From contig UQRG01000101.1 in assembly GCA_900543365.1 (NCBI GenBank), forward strand, positions 1 through 5,772: DNA of 5,772 bases. The letters run 5' to 3'. The notes under the pieces are model-generated. The model searched no databases. It saw only the letters and a list, made by a program, of their open reading frames with translations, and was not told the origin of the DNA. Positions 1 through 5,565 of the stretch are shown piece by piece (the first letter of the stretch is position 1; every line of letters begins with the position of its first letter). Position numbers and translations under genes: made by a program. Origin of the DNA: an uncultured Eubacterium sp. Its GTDB lineage: Bacteria; Bacillota; Clostridia; Lachnospirales; CAG-274.

Positions 1-857
1 ATATTTCTCAAATTAAACTTATCTTTACCCTCATTAATAATAGCATTCATAAAATCCTTAATATGAAGAATGCCAATTATGTTATCAATATCATCCTCAT
101 AAACAGGAATTCTAGTAAACTTTTCAGAAGTAACAGTATTAATAAGTTCTTCAACACTTATGTCAATAGGAACAGCAACAATATCTTTACGATGAGTTGC
201 AATCTCTTCAGCATTTTTATCATCAAAATCAAATATATTATTTATCATTTCCTTTTCGTGCTCATCAATGCTACCTTCTTGACCACTAGCATCAACCATC
301 ATAAGTATTTCATTTTCACTAAAATCATTTTCACTAGTAAGCCTGTCCTTTGTAAATATACTAAAAAACTTAATAGAAATATCAATAACCCATATAAAAG
401 GTGTTAATATAAAAGAAAAAAACTTTAAAATCCAAATAAACTTCAAAACCACTTTATCTGGACATTTATGTGCAACAATTTTTGGAATAATAATACTAAA
501 AAGAGCAAACAAGTAAGTAAAAACTAATATAATAATAAAAGCTGTCAATATATTAGCAATTCTGTGCTGTGTACCAATTAAATTGTAAATAAAATCTAAT
601 AAAGCAGAAAAAACATTTAAAGCTAATAAAAAACCAATAACAATACCTAAAAAAGCATTGACAATACCAGAAGCATTAATGTATTTCTGTGAATTTGCAA
701 GTATATTGCTAATTTTTTCATAGTTTAGGTCATCCTTATCAGAAATATATTTAGTACGCCTTATATCCATAACTGATAATGAAGTGGAACAAGTTGTTGT
801 AATTCCTTTAATTAAAATAAGTAGCAATATAATCACTATGTCGCTTAACAATATCAT
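1..857 (-). CDS. CorC/HlyC-family DUF21-CBS membrane protein, 3' end outside window
   Basis: Open minus-strand frame of 285 codons that leaves the left edge without a stop, so the C-terminus is missing. It resembles the CorC/HlyC/CNNM family, integral membrane proteins linked to Mg2+/Co2+ transport, usually about 400-450 residues. Seen: hydrophobic segments at about 5-20, 64-92, 100-126 and 139-160 (DUF21 region), including PKIVAHKCP at 125-133, the counterpart of the family's PK(T/x)LA stretch. An acidic linker follows (SENE 175-178, DEHEKEM 198-204), then EEIATHRKDIVAV at 217-229, where relatives have E(x)IMTPR, and RIPVYEDDIDNIIGILHIKD at 249-268, a typical first CBS motif. The start is uncertain: ATG 857 lies only 2 nt from GGAGG (860-864), while an in-frame TTG at 851 has 8-nt spacing, so translation may begin at TTG. 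It is divergent from proS. Family assignment is confident; the transported substrate is not. Confidence 0.88.
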   Translation of the reverse strand, partial: MILLSDIVIILLLILIKGITTTCSTSLSVMDIRRTKYISDKDDLNYEKISNILANSQKYINASGIVNAFLGIVIGFLLALNVFSALLDFIYNLIGTQHRIANILTAFIIILVFTYLFALFSIIIPKIVAHKCPDKVVLKFIWILKFFSFILTPFIWVIDISIKFFSIFTKDRLTSENDFSENEILMMVDASGQEGSIDEHEKEMINNIFDFDDKNAEEIATHRKDIVAVPIDISVEELINTVTSEKFTRIPVYEDDIDNIIGILHIKDFMNAIINEGKDKFNLRN

Positions 858-906
858 AGCCTCCGTTAAAAGTAATAAAGTAATAAATTAATATAATTCA
901 GTATAT

Positions 907-935
907 AGTGTATTACAATTCAGCAATTATGTCAA
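907..935 (-). promoter_or_regulatory. Sigma-A promoter for the CorC-like gene
   Basis: On the minus strand, TTGACA at 935-930 (perfect -35) is followed by a 17-nt spacer and TACACT at 912-907 (4 of 6 matches to TATAAT). Transcription would start near position 900, giving a leader of about 40 nt before the start at 857 or 851. Inferred from consensus only. Confidence 0.6.
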
Positions 936-1003
936 GTTTATTTTTTGTAAAACCAATAAACTTTACAAATTATAAATCATTTATTCTACTTGGTGATAAT
1001 TCC

Positions 1004-1032
1004 TTGACAAATTCACGAAATAGTATTAAAAT
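1004..1032 (+). promoter_or_regulatory. Sigma-A promoter of the proS operon
   Basis: TTGACA at 1004-1009 (perfect -35), a 17-nt spacer, then TAAAAT at 1027-1032 (5 of 6 matches). The predicted start is near 1039-1040, leaving a leader of only about 65 nt before proS. That is too short for a T-box, the usual control element of clostridial tRNA-ligase genes. Confidence 0.8.
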
Positions 1033-1047
1033 TTAATATGATAATTA

Positions 1048-1079
1048 CTCTAAAAATTTAATTAAACTCTTTTTTAGAG
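1048..1079 (+). promoter_or_regulatory. Perfect 9-bp hairpin in the proS leader
   Basis: CTCTAAAAA (1048-1056) is exactly complementary to TTTTTAGAG (1071-1079), with a 14-nt loop that itself contains the palindrome TTTAATTAAA (1057-1066). The hairpin sits between the predicted transcription start and the ribosome binding site AAGGAG (1091-1096). It lacks a following U run, so it is not a standard terminator. It could stabilise the 5' end of the mRNA or act on initiation; no function can be read from the sequence. Confidence 0.5.
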
Positions 1080-1105
1080 GATATATTTTAAAGGAGAAAA
1101 TGATA

Positions 1106-2539
1106 ATGGCAAAGGATAAATTAGTTACAGCTATTACCTCTATGGAGGATGATTTTGCACAGTGGTACACTGATGTAGTAAAAAAAGCCGAGCTTATCGA
1201 CTATTCAAGTGTCAGAGGCTGTATGATATTAAGACCAAATGGTTATGCTATTTGGGAAAATATACAAAAGGAACTTGATTCAAGATTTAAGGCAACAGGT
1301 GTTGAAAATGTTTATATGCCTTTATTTATACCTGAAAGCCTTTTACAAAAAGAAAAGGATCATGTTGAGGGCTTTGCCCCTGAAGTAGCTTGGGTTACTC
1401 ACGGTGGCTTAGAAAAACTTCCAGAAAGACTTTGTGTTAGACCAACATCTGAAACTCTTTTCTGTGATTTATACTCCAACATTGTTCAATCTTACAGAGA
1501 TTTGCCTAAGTTATACAACCAGTGGTGTTCAGTTGTAAGATGGGAAAAAACAACTAGACCTTTCCTTCGTTCTATGGAATTCTTGTGGCAAGAAGGTCAC
1601 ACTGCTCACGCAACAGCAGAAGAAGCTGAAGAAAGAACTATTCAAATGCTTAATGTTTATGCTGATTTCTGTGAAAATGTACTTGCTATTCCTATGATTA
1701 AGGGTAGAAAGACAGATAAAGAAAAGTTTGCCGGTGCTCATTCAACATATACTATTGAAGCCCTTATGCACGATGGTAAAGCTTTACAGTCTGGTACTAG
1801 TCATAACTTTGGTGATGGTTTTGCTCATGCCTTTGGTATTCAGTATACAGATAGCGAAAACAAACTTCAGTATGTTCACCAGACTTCTTGGGGTATGTCA
1901 ACAAGAATTATCGGTGCTGTAATTATGGTACACGGTGATAACAGTGGTCTTGTACTTCCACCTAGAATCGCACCTAATCAGGTAGTTATTGTACCTATTA
2001 TGCAAAAGAAGCAAGGCGTACTTGAAAAAGCTAACGAAATTAAAGAAAAACTTGATAAAGTTTCAAGAGTAATTCTTGACGATAGCGATAAGTCACCAGG
2101 TTGGAAGTTTAGCGAACACGAAATGAGAGGTATCCCTGTAAGAGTAGAACTTGGGCCAAGAGATATTGAAAATAATCAGGCTGTACTCGCTAGAAGAGAT
2201 AATGGCGAAAAGATTACAGTAAGTCTTGATAATATTGAGGAAGAGGTAACTAAACTCCTTGATACTATTCAGCACGACTTACTTGAAAAGGCAAGAAAGC
2301 ACAGAGATTCTCATACTTATACTGCAACTAATATGGAAGAATTTGAAAAAACTCTTAAAGAAACTCCAGGCTTTATTAAGGCTATGTGGTGTGGTGATGA
2401 GGCTTGTGAACTTGAAATTAAAGAAAAGACAGGGGCAACCTCAAGATGTATGCCATTTGAACAAGAACAAATTTCAGACAAGTGTGTATGCTGTGGTAAA
2501 CCTGCTAAGACTATGGTTTACTGGGGAAAGGCATACTAA
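1106..2539 (+). CDS. proS: Proline--tRNA ligase, short editing-less (ProS type 3) form
   Basis: Class II aminoacyl-tRNA synthetase that charges tRNA(Pro) with proline in the cytoplasm. Residues are numbered from the upstream ATG at 1100. Seen: motif 1 region around 40-63, RPTSET at 114-119 (proline/ATP site loop), motif 2 with FLRSMEFLWQEGHTAH at 155-170, and motif 3 with GMSTRIIGAVIMVHGD at 265-280 followed by GLVLPPRIAP. There is no roughly 180-residue editing insertion between motifs 2 and 3, so this is the archaeal/eukaryote-like short form. An anticodon-binding domain lies at about 293-395. The C-terminal domain has Cys 431, 436, 450, 462, 464 and 465, the family's zinc-binding type of cluster, and ends in WGKAY, close to the usual aromatic ending. 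ATG 1106 is chosen because AAGGAG (1091-1096) is 9 nt away, versus 3 nt for ATG 1100; this gives 477 residues. First gene of an operon with the next two, 24 nt upstream of the second. Confidence 0.97.
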   Translation: MAKDKLVTAITSMEDDFAQWYTDVVKKAELIDYSSVRGCMILRPNGYAIWENIQKELDSRFKATGVENVYMPLFIPESLLQKEKDHVEGFAPEVAWVTHGGLEKLPERLCVRPTSETLFCDLYSNIVQSYRDLPKLYNQWCSVVRWEKTTRPFLRSMEFLWQEGHTAHATAEEAEERTIQMLNVYADFCENVLAIPMIKGRKTDKEKFAGAHSTYTIEALMHDGKALQSGTSHNFGDGFAHAFGIQYTDSENKLQYVHQTSWGMSTRIIGAVIMVHGDNSGLVLPPRIAPNQVVIVPIMQKKQGVLEKANEIKEKLDKVSRVILDDSDKSPGWKFSEHEMRGIPVRVELGPRDIENNQAVLARRDNGEKITVSLDNIEEEVTKLLDTIQHDLLEKARKHRDSHTYTATNMEEFEKTLKETPGFIKAMWCGDEACELEIKEKTGATSRCMPFEQEQISDKCVCCGKPAKTMVYWGKAY

Positions 2540-2563
2540 TTACCAATAAAGGAGGTATTTGTT

Positions 2564-2998
2564 ATGGAGATTATAAATGCTGTAATTGAGAATACTAACT
2601 CTCCTGAAATACAAGCTATTTTGGCAAAACTTAATCCAGAAGAAGATATTCTTTTTACTAATGAAAAGGAAGATAGAAGTTCTATTGTCGTTGAATATAT
2701 TGAGCCAATTAACAATATTAAGGTTATTGGCAATATTCCAGATGATATTATAAACACAATTAGAGAAAAATATGGTAAGGATGCTTCTATTGATATTTAC
2801 GACTATGTTATTACATACGACCAAGGTGTATATAGCCTTGCTGTTGATATAGAAGTTGATACAGTTGAAACAGAAAAGCCTGTTAAAGAAAAAAAGCTAC
2901 CATTACCAATAATTATTGCTTTAGGTATAGCTACAGGACTTCTTACTATTATTCTTGTTGTATTAAAACTTGTTTTTTCTCACAAAAAAAATAAATGA
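2564..2998 (+). CDS. Unknown 144-residue protein with a single C-terminal membrane anchor
   Basis: I do not recognise a named family. The start is well supported: AAAGGAGG ends at 2555, 8 nt before ATG 2564. Residues 1-100 are soluble and acidic (EDIL, NEKEDR, DIEVDTVETE) with alternating beta-like segments. Basic KEKK at 108-111 precedes one strongly hydrophobic helix at about 113-137, and the chain ends in HKKNK. There is no N-terminal signal, so it looks tail-anchored with the bulk on one face of the membrane, probably cytoplasmic. The stretch KVIGNIPDDIINTI at 53-66 faintly recalls the 'IGYIP' element of HIRAN-like domains, but the match is too weak to assign. The gene lies 24 nt after proS and its TGA overlaps the ATG of the PAP2 gene (ATGA, 2995-2998). 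Co-translation suggests a membrane-side partner role with the PAP2 protein; that is inference. Confidence 0.85.
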   Translation: MEIINAVIENTNSPEIQAILAKLNPEEDILFTNEKEDRSSIVVEYIEPINNIKVIGNIPDDIINTIREKYGKDASIDIYDYVITYDQGVYSLAVDIEVDTVETEKPVKEKKLPLPIIIALGIATGLLTIILVVLKLVFSHKKNK

Positions 2999-3696
2999 GA
3001 AAGTTTATAAAAAAATATGTTGACCCTATTGTTCCAATTTATTCAATAATACCATTTATATTTTTTATACTATACAATGGTTTTGTATACTTTGGAAGTC
3101 AACAAATTTCACAAGGATTTTATCATCACGATTTAACTAATAGAATTGATGCTGATATACCATTTATTAGTGCATTTGTTGTTTTCTACTGTTTTTGGTA
3201 TATATTTTATTTGGTAAATTATATTCTTATAGCTAAAGAAGGCAAACATAAGTTTTTTCAATTTTTTATGGCTGACTTTATTGCCAAAACTATAAGCTTA
3301 TTTATATTTATATTTTACCCTACTACAATGAATTTAAGGCCAGCTTTTACTGGTTATTCAATTTTTGGTTTTATGGTTCAGCTTATATATAATCTTGACC
3401 CGCCAACTAATTTATTACCGTCTATCCATTGTCTTGTTAGCTGGTTTTGTTTTATAGGTATTTCAGCAAGCAAAAAAATACCTCGCTGGTATAAAGTTAT
3501 TTCATTTATAACAGCTATGCTTATTATACTTTCCACACTACTTGTTAAGCAGCATGTTATAGCTGATGCTATAACAGGAGTTATACTTGCTGAAGTTTCT
3601 TATTTCATAGGTATTAAAACTAAATTATATAAAATACCTATGAATTTATTTGATAGAATTACAATTTTGTTATTCTATCAAAATACAATTAAATAA
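2995..3696 (+). CDS. PAP2-superfamily (AUR1-like) membrane phosphatase/phosphotransferase, atypical
   Basis: A 233-residue polytopic membrane protein with about six hydrophobic segments (roughly 13-34, 58-80, 90-108, 119-133, 145-160 and 166-184, with another near 192-207). PAP2 enzymes hydrolyse or transfer phosphate groups of lipids such as phosphatidate or undecaprenyl pyrophosphate at the membrane. Motif C2 is seen as LPSIHC at 141-146 (PSxH, His145). C3 is STLLVKQHVIAD at 180-191, with nucleophile-type His187 and Asp191. C1 is degenerate: YPTTMNLRP at 108-116 keeps R115-P116 but has Tyr108 where classical KxxxxxxRP has Lys, and C3 has Thr181 in place of the usual Arg. The KQH spelling of C3 fits AUR1-like clostridial relatives better than classical PAP2. 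No Shine-Dalgarno is visible before ATG 2995, so translation probably relies on coupling to the upstream gene through ATGA. Last gene of the proS operon, followed by a terminator. Substrate unknown. Confidence 0.83.
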   Translation: MRKFIKKYVDPIVPIYSIIPFIFFILYNGFVYFGSQQISQGFYHHDLTNRIDADIPFISAFVVFYCFWYIFYLVNYILIAKEGKHKFFQFFMADFIAKTISLFIFIFYPTTMNLRPAFTGYSIFGFMVQLIYNLDPPTNLLPSIHCLVSWFCFIGISASKKIPRWYKVISFITAMLIILSTLLVKQHVIADAITGVILAEVSYFIGIKTKLYKIPMNLFDRITILLFYQNTIK

Positions 3697-3700
3697 AAAT

Positions 3701-3737
3701 AGGTTCTTTGTCAAATAGATAAAGAACCTTAAATTTT
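3701..3737 (+). terminator. Rho-independent terminator of the proS operon
   Basis: AGGTTCTTT (3701-3709) pairs perfectly with AAAGAACCT (3721-3729). The stem can extend by a G-U and a T-A pair to leave a loop of about 7 nt. The downstream tail is TAAATTTTT. It starts 5 nt after the PAP2 stop codon, as expected for the end of the operon. Confidence 0.85.
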
Positions 3738-3740
3738 TGT

Positions 3741-3782
3741 AAAAAAAGACAATCAACTCTTTAATTGAATTCAACTGTCTTT
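3741..3782 (-). terminator. Hairpin with minus-strand U run, likely leftward terminator
   Basis: Read on the minus strand, AAAGACA (3782-3776) pairs with TGTCTTT (3751-3745), which runs on into a total of seven T (3747-3741). An inner stem TCAAT/GTTGA can stack inside. The region also contains the palindrome TTGAATTCAA. It would stop transcription entering from the right-hand accessory genes before it reaches the proS operon. Their last stop codon is about 290 nt away, so it may originally have served a gene now lost. Confidence 0.5.
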
Positions 3783-3874
3783 CTCGTTTATCTATTTAAT
3801 TTTCATATATTAAATGACCACTTTTTTATTAATACCCTACAAAATGCGATTTTGCCTTGTAAATACAGCGTTTT

Positions 3875-3991
3875 TCACATATTATTGTACAGTGTCTTTT
3901 GTTTTTTGCCCTTTGTTAGATAATGGGGGCTTGGATAATCGTCGCCACAGCCTCGTTCACAAACAAAGCTAACCAGACACTTACAAGACAT
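3875..3991 (-). CDS. Small cysteine-rich reading frame, 38 residues, doubtful
   Basis: ATG at 3991-3989 to TGA at 3877-3875 encodes 38 residues with four cysteines near the N-terminus (MSCKCLVSFVCERGCGDDYP at 1-20) and a basic C-terminus (KGKKQKT). No Shine-Dalgarno precedes the ATG, and the ATG lies in the arm of a strong hairpin, which argues against efficient translation from here. It may be the tail of a longer lost gene or a mobile-element microprotein. Function unknown. Confidence 0.25.
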   Translation of the reverse strand: MSCKCLVSFVCERGCGDDYPSPHYLTKGKKQKTLYNNM

Positions 3992-4026
3992 AGTGGAAAA
4001 ATCTGAGATATTTTCCCTCTACTATG
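3989..4026. repeat. Long imperfect hairpin downstream of the DHFR-like gene
   Basis: CATAGT (3989-3994) pairs with ACTATG (4021-4026), GGAAAA (3995-4000) with TTTTCC (4011-4016), and ATC (4001-4003) with GAT (4007-4009) around a 3-nt loop. That is 15 base pairs interrupted by a CTCT bulge (4017-4020) and a single A bulge. It begins 46 nt beyond the DHFR-like stop codon on the minus strand. No U run follows in either direction, so it may act as a 3'-end stabiliser or be an element end rather than a classical terminator. Confidence 0.55.
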
Positions 4027-4071
4027 CCGGAATCACTACATCAGTTTAACAACCTGTTCAGTCTTTAACAT

Positions 4072-4602
4072 TTATCTTCGTACATAAATCAAATTAGTTA
4101 TACCGTTATAAGTCTTAGTTTTATCAAGCTTTAATTTTATTTCGTTTTCCATATTGCTAAAAAGACGAATCCCATTACCCAACAAAGTTGGAATAACGGA
4201 AATGTAATATTTATCAATCACATTTTTGCTTACTAACTGCTGAACAAGATTTGCTCCACCACAAATCCAAATGTCTTTTCCTGCTTCTTTTTTCAGCCGT
4301 TTCAACAATACAACAGGATTTTCACTTGTGAAACGAATTTGTTTAGATGAATTACATTCTTTATGCGTCAATACATATGTTGTAAATTCATAATACACCC
4401 ATTCTTTTGGAGAAAGCTCCGTAACAATCTGATGATAAGTATTCCACCCCATTAAAATGGTATCTATATCTTTTGTAAATTCTGTATAGGTATCAATATT
4501 TTCATCATCATTTCCATGACCGTTTAACCAAGCCACTCCACCATTACTGTCCGCAATATATCCGTCAAGGCTCATGGCAATAAATAAAATTATTTTCCTC
4601 AT
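4072..4602 (-). CDS. RibD-C / dihydrofolate-reductase-like family protein
   Basis: A 176-residue, full-length member of the dihydrofolate-reductase-like fold family typified by the RibD C-terminal domain; relatives are NADPH-binding reductases. Seen: N-terminal strand MRKIILFIAMSLDGYIAD (1-18), GGVAWL at 21-26, LMGWNTYHQI at 50-59 (the 'MG(R)xTY' element), DIWICGGANLV at 110-120 (glycine-rich cofactor loop), and VIPTLLGNGIRLF at 136-148, the typical C-terminal signature. AGGAGA (4616-4611) is 8 nt before the ATG, a clear start. It lies 40 nt downstream of the acetyltransferase stop, same strand, with no promoter of its own evident, so it is probably co-transcribed. The position usually Arg in MGRxT is Trp (MGWNT), which is common in this uncharacterised branch. 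Whether it reduces dihydrofolate, gives antifolate resistance or acts on another pterin/flavin-like substrate cannot be told from sequence. Confidence 0.88.
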   Translation of the reverse strand: MRKIILFIAMSLDGYIADSNGGVAWLNGHGNDDENIDTYTEFTKDIDTILMGWNTYHQIVTELSPKEWVYYEFTTYVLTHKECNSSKQIRFTSENPVVLLKRLKKEAGKDIWICGGANLVQQLVSKNVIDKYYISVIPTLLGNGIRLFSNMENEIKLKLDKTKTYNGITNLIYVRR

Positions 4603-4625
4603 TTCTTTTCTCTCCTATTACGCTA

Positions 4626-4638
4626 CAAACTAGAATTT
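4626..4638. repeat. 13-bp direct repeat, copy 1 (upstream of DHFR-like gene)
   Basis: CAAACTAGAATTT at 4626-4638, identical to 5158-5170. On the minus strand the sequence after it (TAGCGTAATAGGAGAGAA) resembles a shortened version of what follows copy 2 before the acetyltransferase gene. The two copies flank the acetyltransferase coding region. Confidence 0.8.
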
Positions 4639-4642
4639 GTCG

Positions 4643-5104
4643 TTATAGAAAAAGTTCCATTTCGTTATTCTTTTTGGTGAAGCCTTTTTCTATATATAAG
4701 CATTTCCCTTGTTCACTGTAATTTAGCCACAACCTTCTTATCTTATTTTTATAACTATATTCAATGATAGCATCTAAAATTTGATTTGCATACCCACACT
4801 TTCTGAATTGTTGAGAAGTGTATATATTCAATATATAGCCCTCAAGCCCACTTAAATTTTCATTATATGGAATACGGGTAAACAGGCACAAAGAACCGAT
4901 TGCAACCAGTTTTCCTTTTTGGAATATTCCCCAACTGATTAAATCCTTATTTATATGCAACAAAAAATATTGTTTAGTAGCCAATTTAAGTTCAGAAGTA
5001 TCCATATTTTGAGAAACTTCGCCTAGTTCTTCAAACAGTTCTTTTCTCAAAAGCCAAAAATCATCTGCAAATTTTTCATCAAGTTGTAAAATATCATTCT
5101 CCAT
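4643..5104 (-). CDS. GNAT-family N-acetyltransferase
   Basis: A 153-residue single-domain GNAT protein, normal length for the family, which transfers acetyl from acetyl-CoA to an amine of a small molecule or protein. Seen: beta strands around KGKLVAIGSLCLF (63-75), motif A from GYILNIYTSQQFRKCGYANQ (89-108) with pyrophosphate loop R101-x-x-G104-x-A106, the following helix ILDAIIEYSYKN, and motif B CLYIEKGF at 135-142. Start ATG 5104 has GGGAGA (5120-5115) 10 nt upstream and a good promoter just before it, giving a leader of about 20 nt. First gene of a two-gene unit with the DHFR-like gene. The 13-bp direct repeats outside both ends suggest it was inserted into, or duplicated with, the leader of its partner. 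The neighbouring decayed phosphotransferase makes drug or metabolite modification plausible, but the substrate is not shown by the sequence. Confidence 0.88.
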   Translation of the reverse strand: MENDILQLDEKFADDFWLLRKELFEELGEVSQNMDTSELKLATKQYFLLHINKDLISWGIFQKGKLVAIGSLCLFTRIPYNENLSGLEGYILNIYTSQQFRKCGYANQILDAIIEYSYKNKIRRLWLNYSEQGKCLYIEKGFTKKNNEMELFL

Positions 5105-5131
5105 GATACAAAATTCTCCCTACAAATCCAG

Positions 5132-5160
5132 ATTTTACGCTCACTACAACTTCCTGGCAA
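5132..5160 (-). promoter_or_regulatory. Near-consensus sigma-A promoter of the acetyltransferase unit
   Basis: On the minus strand, TTGCCA at 5160-5155 (5 of 6 matches) is followed by a 17-nt spacer and TAAAAT at 5137-5132 (5 of 6 matches). The predicted start near 5125 leaves a leader of about 20 nt that holds only the ribosome binding site, so no attenuator or riboswitch can fit. Strong, probably constitutive expression is inferred. Confidence 0.72.
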
Positions 5161-5170
5161 ACTAGAATTT
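5158..5170. repeat. 13-bp direct repeat, copy 2 (at acetyltransferase promoter)
   Basis: CAAACTAGAATTT at 5158-5170, identical to 4626-4638. It overlaps the edge of the -35 element of the acetyltransferase promoter and the TAA stop (5171-5169) of the phosphotransferase remnant. Confidence 0.8.
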
Positions 5171-5180
5171 ATATAATACA

Positions 5181-5193
5181 ATGCTCAAGTATC
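5181..5193. repeat. 13-bp inverted repeat, left arm
   Basis: ATGCTCAAGTATC at 5181-5193 is the exact reverse complement of 5553-5565. It lies 10 nt inside the 3' end of the phosphotransferase remnant, within its last codons. Confidence 0.75.
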
Positions 5194-5552
5194 TGCTTCT
5201 TCATCTCTGCATAGAAAATGATGTGCTGAACTGTTTCCTCAACCTGCTCTATTCCAATTTCTTTTTCATCATCTACGCAGTCAATACCTAAAACACGCTT
5301 AACATTATATTCCAACCATTCTAATATACCGTTATTGCAATCATACAGCTTTTCCTAATCTACAGGTAATTCACCGCCTGCATTTGTATATACTTGCAAA
5401 AAGGCTTGAAATAGCCCAAAATCAATTTGGCAATTTTCATATCCAGACCATCATAACGACAGTTCAAACAGTTTCATAAACGGATTGCTATAAGATAAAC
5501 ATTCTTACTCTGCAAGAATATTTTTAACTATTGATAACCAAGTCACAATCGG

Positions 5553-5565
5553 GATACTTGAGCAT
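5553..5565. repeat. 13-bp inverted repeat, right arm
   Basis: GATACTTGAGCAT at 5553-5565, the exact reverse complement of 5181-5193, 359 nt away. It falls in the LMLKYP codons of the upstream part of the remnant. Either chance, or a trace of an inversion or of element ends. Confidence 0.75.

Larger units (their letters stand above)
3783..4071. other. Intergenic stretch with possible mobile-element remnant
   Basis: About 290 nt without a well-supported gene. The centre (3875-4070) is visibly richer in G+C than the flanks. It holds a small minus-strand cysteine-rich frame and a long hairpin, listed separately. A second minus-strand frame running into 3826 reads CEKRCIYKAKSHFVGY before a TAA stop. 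Together with the first it gives the impression of a degraded small protein of the kind found at the edges of conjugative elements in clostridia. That resemblance is from memory and unverified. No tRNA, riboswitch or attachment site could be identified. Confidence 0.35.

Noticed and set aside
63..407. Plus-strand open frame of 114 codons
   Set aside because: It lies wholly antisense to the well-supported CorC-like gene, has low-complexity Asn/Ile-rich content and no ribosome binding site.
1033..1105. T-box or other riboswitch before proS
   Set aside because: The leader after the consensus promoter is only about 65 nt and shows no T-box sequence (no antiterminator bulge element) or terminator.
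1529..2549. Several alternative open frames of 60-96 codons on both strands inside proS
   Set aside because: All overlap the strongly supported proS frame and show no family features; they are shadows.
2536..2824. Two minus-strand open frames antisense to the 144-residue gene
   Set aside because: The plus-strand gene has a perfect ribosome site and operon spacing; the antisense frames have neither.
2984..2998. Run of eight A before the ATGA overlap as a programmed slippage site fusing the two membrane proteins
   Set aside because: One-base slippage in either direction leads to an early stop (TAA at once, or after about a dozen codons) and not into the PAP2 frame.
4036..4071. 11-codon frame starting right after the DHFR-like stop codon on the minus strand
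   Set aside because: Too short, no ribosome site, and no reason beyond adjacency to believe it is translated.
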